DNA from: Bin55 sp964572845
GTDB taxonomy: Bacteria > Pseudomonadota > Gammaproteobacteria > Pseudomonadales > Azotimanducaceae
Reading direction: 5' to 3'
Assembly (NCBI GenBank): GCA_964572845.1
Contig: CAZNFX010000002.1
Location: 62,001-126,000 of the forward strand
Length of the DNA: 64,000 nucleotides
Within the stretch, counting starts at the first letter, position 1, and each line of letters opens with the position of its first letter. The position numbers and the translations under genes are program-made. Shown here piece by piece: positions 61,812 to 64,000 of the stretch. The notes below the pieces were generated by a model. That model was given only the letters and a program-made list of their open reading frames with translations, was not told the DNA's origin and ran no database searches.

Positions 61812-63593
61812 TTACGAGTCCCACACCTTGAGGTGAACCCGCAGCTTGCGGAGCGCTTTGGCTTCGATCTGGCGTATTCGTTCTCGCGTTACATTGAGCA
61901 CACGACCTACCTCTTCTAAGGTGAACTCGCTGTTTTGCCCGATTCCGAATCGCATTCGAAGCACCTTGGCCTCTCGAACGGTGAGAATCCCCAATTTGGC
62001 ATCGATGTCTTCCTTCAACTTGTCGTCTTCGGTCGAATCCATTGGTGATGCTTTGTCTTGGTCTTTGAGGAAGTCGCCAATATTGCTGTCTTCGTCTTCA
62101 CCGATTGGGGAGTCCGTCGAGACGGGTTGGATGCTGATTCCCTGAATGTGGCGTACCTTGTCGCTGGTGATGCTCATGCGAACGGCCAGCTCTTCAGGTG
62201 TTGGGTCGCGTCCGAGCTCTTGGAGCATTTGACGGTAGATTCGGTTGAGCTTGTTGACCAGATCGAACATATGCACTGGAATTCGAATGGTGCGCGATTG
62301 GTCGGAAATTGAACGGGTGATGGCTTGCCGAATCCACCAAGTTGCGTAGGTTGAGAACTTGTAGCCGCGACGGTACTCGAATTTGTCGACGGCTTTCATC
62401 AACCCAATATTCCCCTCTTGGATGAGATCGAGAAACTGCAGGCCTCGGTTGTTGTATTTCTTGGCAATGGATATGACCAAGCGCAGGTTCGCTTCGACCA
62501 TCTCCTTCTTTGCATGCCTGGTCTTCGCTTCGCCCAAAGTGATCCTTCGGTCGATGTCCTTCAATTCGGCAACCGTCATGCCTGTTGAGCTCAAGATAGC
62601 CTTGATTTTTCTCTGAGCTCGGAGGATTTCAGGTCGTCGTCGAAGGAGCCTTCGGCTATAGGGTCGATTTCCCTTGATCAGGCGGTCAATCCAAGCGATC
62701 GAGGTTCGCTTTCGCTCGAAGTCCTTGTCGAGTTCTTCCAATGGCATACCGACTTGTCGACAGTGTCTGACAATCAGTCTCTCCTGGGTTCCGACTATGT
62801 CCATTGCCTCGCGCGGCTTAGCTACCAACTGCTCATGGTGGGTCGGAACGAGCTTGAAGCGTGAAAACACGTCAGCAAGGGTCTCAAGTTGTACCTGACT
62901 ACCTCGCGTGCGGCGATTGCCTTCTTCTTTCACAACGCGACGATACTTATTTCTGGCCCGCTTCAGCGCATTGAATCGTTTTTTGGCTTGAACTGGATCG
63001 GGACCTTTGCTCTTGGTGGTGGTCGTGCCATTGGTCTTGGTGGCGTCGATCACGGGTGCCCTTGGAACTTGCTCGGTGGGGTCGAGATATCCAACGAGGA
63101 GTGTCTCAAGACGGCCAATTTCCGTAGCCTTGTCATAGGCCTCTAGCAGTTGGTCGACAGTCCCTGGAAAATAGGCAACGGCAGACAGGACATCTCTCAT
63201 TCCTTCTTCGATCTTCTTGGCGATCTCGATTTCCTGCTCGCGGTTCAGGAGCTCCACGCTTCCCATTTCACGCATGTAGATGCGTGCGGGATCTGTCGTA
63301 CGACCAGCTTCCGACTCAACCGCAGCCAGTGCTGCCGCAGCTTCATCGGCTTCTAGGTCGTCGGTGGTGCTCTCGCTGCTAGTAAGCAGGTCTTCCGCTT
63401 CGGGAGGAGTGTCTCCCACTCGGATCCCGAGATCTAGAAGGTAGGAGATGATCTCCTCAATGCGCTCGTCCTCAGCTGAATCATCGGGCAGGTGGTCGAT
63501 GATTTCGGCAAAGGTCAAGTATCCCTGTTCTCTCCCTTTGTCAATGAGTTCAGTAACGCGAGTCTGTTGAATTTCAGTGGTTGCAGTCTGCAT
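61812..63593 (-). CDS. rpoD: RNA polymerase sigma-70 factor, RpoD copy 2 (dnaG-linked)
   Basis: A second full-length sigma-70, 593 residues, in the canonical position behind dnaG. It has region 1.1 (ELIDKGREQGYLTFAEI), region 1.2 (DPARIYMREMGSVELL), an insertion with a Thr/Lys-rich low-complexity run (about 210), and regions 2-4 almost identical to copy 1 in the DNA- and core-binding helices (WWIRQAITRSISDQ, VTRERIRQIEAKALRKLR). Differences lie in region 3.0 (VHMFDLVNKLNR in place of HMIETINKLNR), linker 3.2 (ISIQPVSTDSPIGEDEDS) and the missing C-terminal tail: the protein ends RVHLKVWDS right after region 4.2. Both should read similar promoters but may differ in region-4 partners. Confidence 0.96.
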   Translation of the reverse strand: MQTATTEIQQTRVTELIDKGREQGYLTFAEIIDHLPDDSAEDERIEEIISYLLDLGIRVGDTPPEAEDLLTSSESTTDDLEADEAAAALAAVESEAGRTTDPARIYMREMGSVELLNREQEIEIAKKIEEGMRDVLSAVAYFPGTVDQLLEAYDKATEIGRLETLLVGYLDPTEQVPRAPVIDATKTNGTTTTKSKGPDPVQAKKRFNALKRARNKYRRVVKEEGNRRTRGSQVQLETLADVFSRFKLVPTHHEQLVAKPREAMDIVGTQERLIVRHCRQVGMPLEELDKDFERKRTSIAWIDRLIKGNRPYSRRLLRRRPEILRAQRKIKAILSSTGMTVAELKDIDRRITLGEAKTRHAKKEMVEANLRLVISIAKKYNNRGLQFLDLIQEGNIGLMKAVDKFEYRRGYKFSTYATWWIRQAITRSISDQSRTIRIPVHMFDLVNKLNRIYRQMLQELGRDPTPEELAVRMSITSDKVRHIQGISIQPVSTDSPIGEDEDSNIGDFLKDQDKASPMDSTEDDKLKEDIDAKLGILTVREAKVLRMRFGIGQNSEFTLEEVGRVLNVTRERIRQIEAKALRKLRVHLKVWDS

Positions 63594-63681
63594 AACACCC
63601 CATGCTCAGTTGTTGCTAGCCATCGCGGCGAATCAATGTGCCGCCATGGAAATTTCATGTCTCGACCGCCAAGCGGCCATT

Positions 63682-64000
63682 TCACTCCGGTCTTGGTCGG
63701 GAGTCGTCGTCGTCGGACTCGTGGCCTTCGTTGAGTATGTCTAAGAAGACTTTGCCAGCCTCGGGCGTAGTTTCCGTAGGCACGCGTTTGCGACGTTCGT
63801 TGGTTTCGAGCCTGTACACAATGGCTGCGAGAGCGTCGATAGGTCCGTCTCCCAATGCTTCCCCTCGAATATCCGGTCGCGGCTCGGCCGCGAACTTGGA
63901 GAGGACATCTTGCTCTCTCGAACCAGAGTATGATGCCAAAACCTCCGAAAAGTTCCCCAAATCATCGTCTCGAATTCTGCATATGACTTCGCACAAAAAC
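63682..64000 (-). CDS. dnaG: DNA primase, C-terminal end only
   Basis: The last 105 or so codons of a gene running off the right edge. The protein segment (LGNFSEVLASYSGSREQDVLSKFAAE, DALAAIVYRLETNERRKR) fits the helical DnaB-binding domain of DnaG, and dnaG upstream of rpoD is the conserved macromolecular-synthesis operon order. The tail is acidic. The catalytic Toprim and zinc domains lie outside the window. No start is given because the first visible codon is internal. Confidence 0.72.
   Translation of the reverse strand, partial: FLCEVICRIRDDDLGNFSEVLASYSGSREQDVLSKFAAEPRPDIRGEALGDGPIDALAAIVYRLETNERRKRVPTETTPEAGKVFLDILNEGHESDDDDSRPRPE

Noticed and set aside
1..64000. CRISPR arrays, insertion sequences, prophage genes or integrases
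   Set aside because: No regularly spaced repeats, transposase or integrase motifs were found on either strand.

Overview
The window reads as a chromosomal segment of a gammaproteobacterium of moderate GC content. The strongest argument is gene order. The run dsbA-type genes / cytochrome c4 / engB / polA / DUF2782 / thrB at about 15.1-23.2 kb is the arrangement known from Pseudomonas and relatives. The right edge carries dnaG-rpoD followed by a tRNA-Ile(CAU), again a gammaproteobacterial pattern. Some traits are unusual for that class: genes of the mevalonate pathway, a single-chain glycyl-tRNA synthetase, a fused TrpE-TrpG, a polA without recognisable proofreading residues, two full-length rpoD genes, and a group I intron inside a tRNA. 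GTG and TTG starts are frequent. The species cannot be named from the sequence.

Layout. 1-4.4 kb, minus strand: SDR, DNA polymerase II, an NTF2-like protein and an aldo/keto reductase cut by the left edge. 4.5-8.7 kb, plus: a YejA-YejB-YejE peptide importer without its ATPase. 8.9-14.6 kb, plus: purE, tsaC-aroE, SURF1 and SCO (cytochrome oxidase assembly), then egtB-egtD (ergothioneine). 14.8-24.1 kb: a small conserved-looking protein, thrB and DUF2782 diverging from polA, engB convergent with polA, cytochrome c4, three tandem DsbA-like thioredoxins and a secreted protein. 24.1-30.4 kb, minus: a secreted Vgb-like propeller with a heme motif, a membrane protein and a two-subunit ABC exporter. 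30.5-36.7 kb, plus: an inositol-phosphatase-family enzyme, an amidase-mvaD-phosphomevalonate kinase operon, xthA and a PhyH-family enzyme with an altered iron-ligand motif. 36.8-45.2 kb: scattered metabolic genes (extended SDR, NCS2 permease with an RsbW-like tail, quinone oxidoreductase, LivJ-like lipoprotein, TrpEG fusion) with long spacers.

45.2-49.4 kb is the most accessory-looking stretch. It holds two tandem secreted NTR-like proteins and a small operon: a toxin-like frame broken by one in-frame TGA, an MqsA/YgiT-type zinc-finger-HTH protein, and a KGGVGR-type MinD/ParA-like ATPase. 49.5-57.8 kb is a CoA-ester or lipid catabolism neighbourhood: a PhyH dioxygenase, a DUF35 plus thiolase-like pair divergent from a MaoC hydratase, an ankyrin protein, an LLM-class oxidoreductase, an SDR and an FAD-linked dehydrogenase. 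58.0-64.0 kb is informational: glycyl-tRNA synthetase, rpoD copy 1, the intron-containing tRNA-Ile(CAU), rpoD copy 2 and the 3' end of dnaG.

The most notable elements are the 286-nt group I intron in tRNA-Ile(CAU) lying between two tandem rpoD genes, and the zinc-finger-HTH/KGGVGR-ATPase operon with its broken toxin-like partner. All family assignments were made by reading motifs, without database searches.
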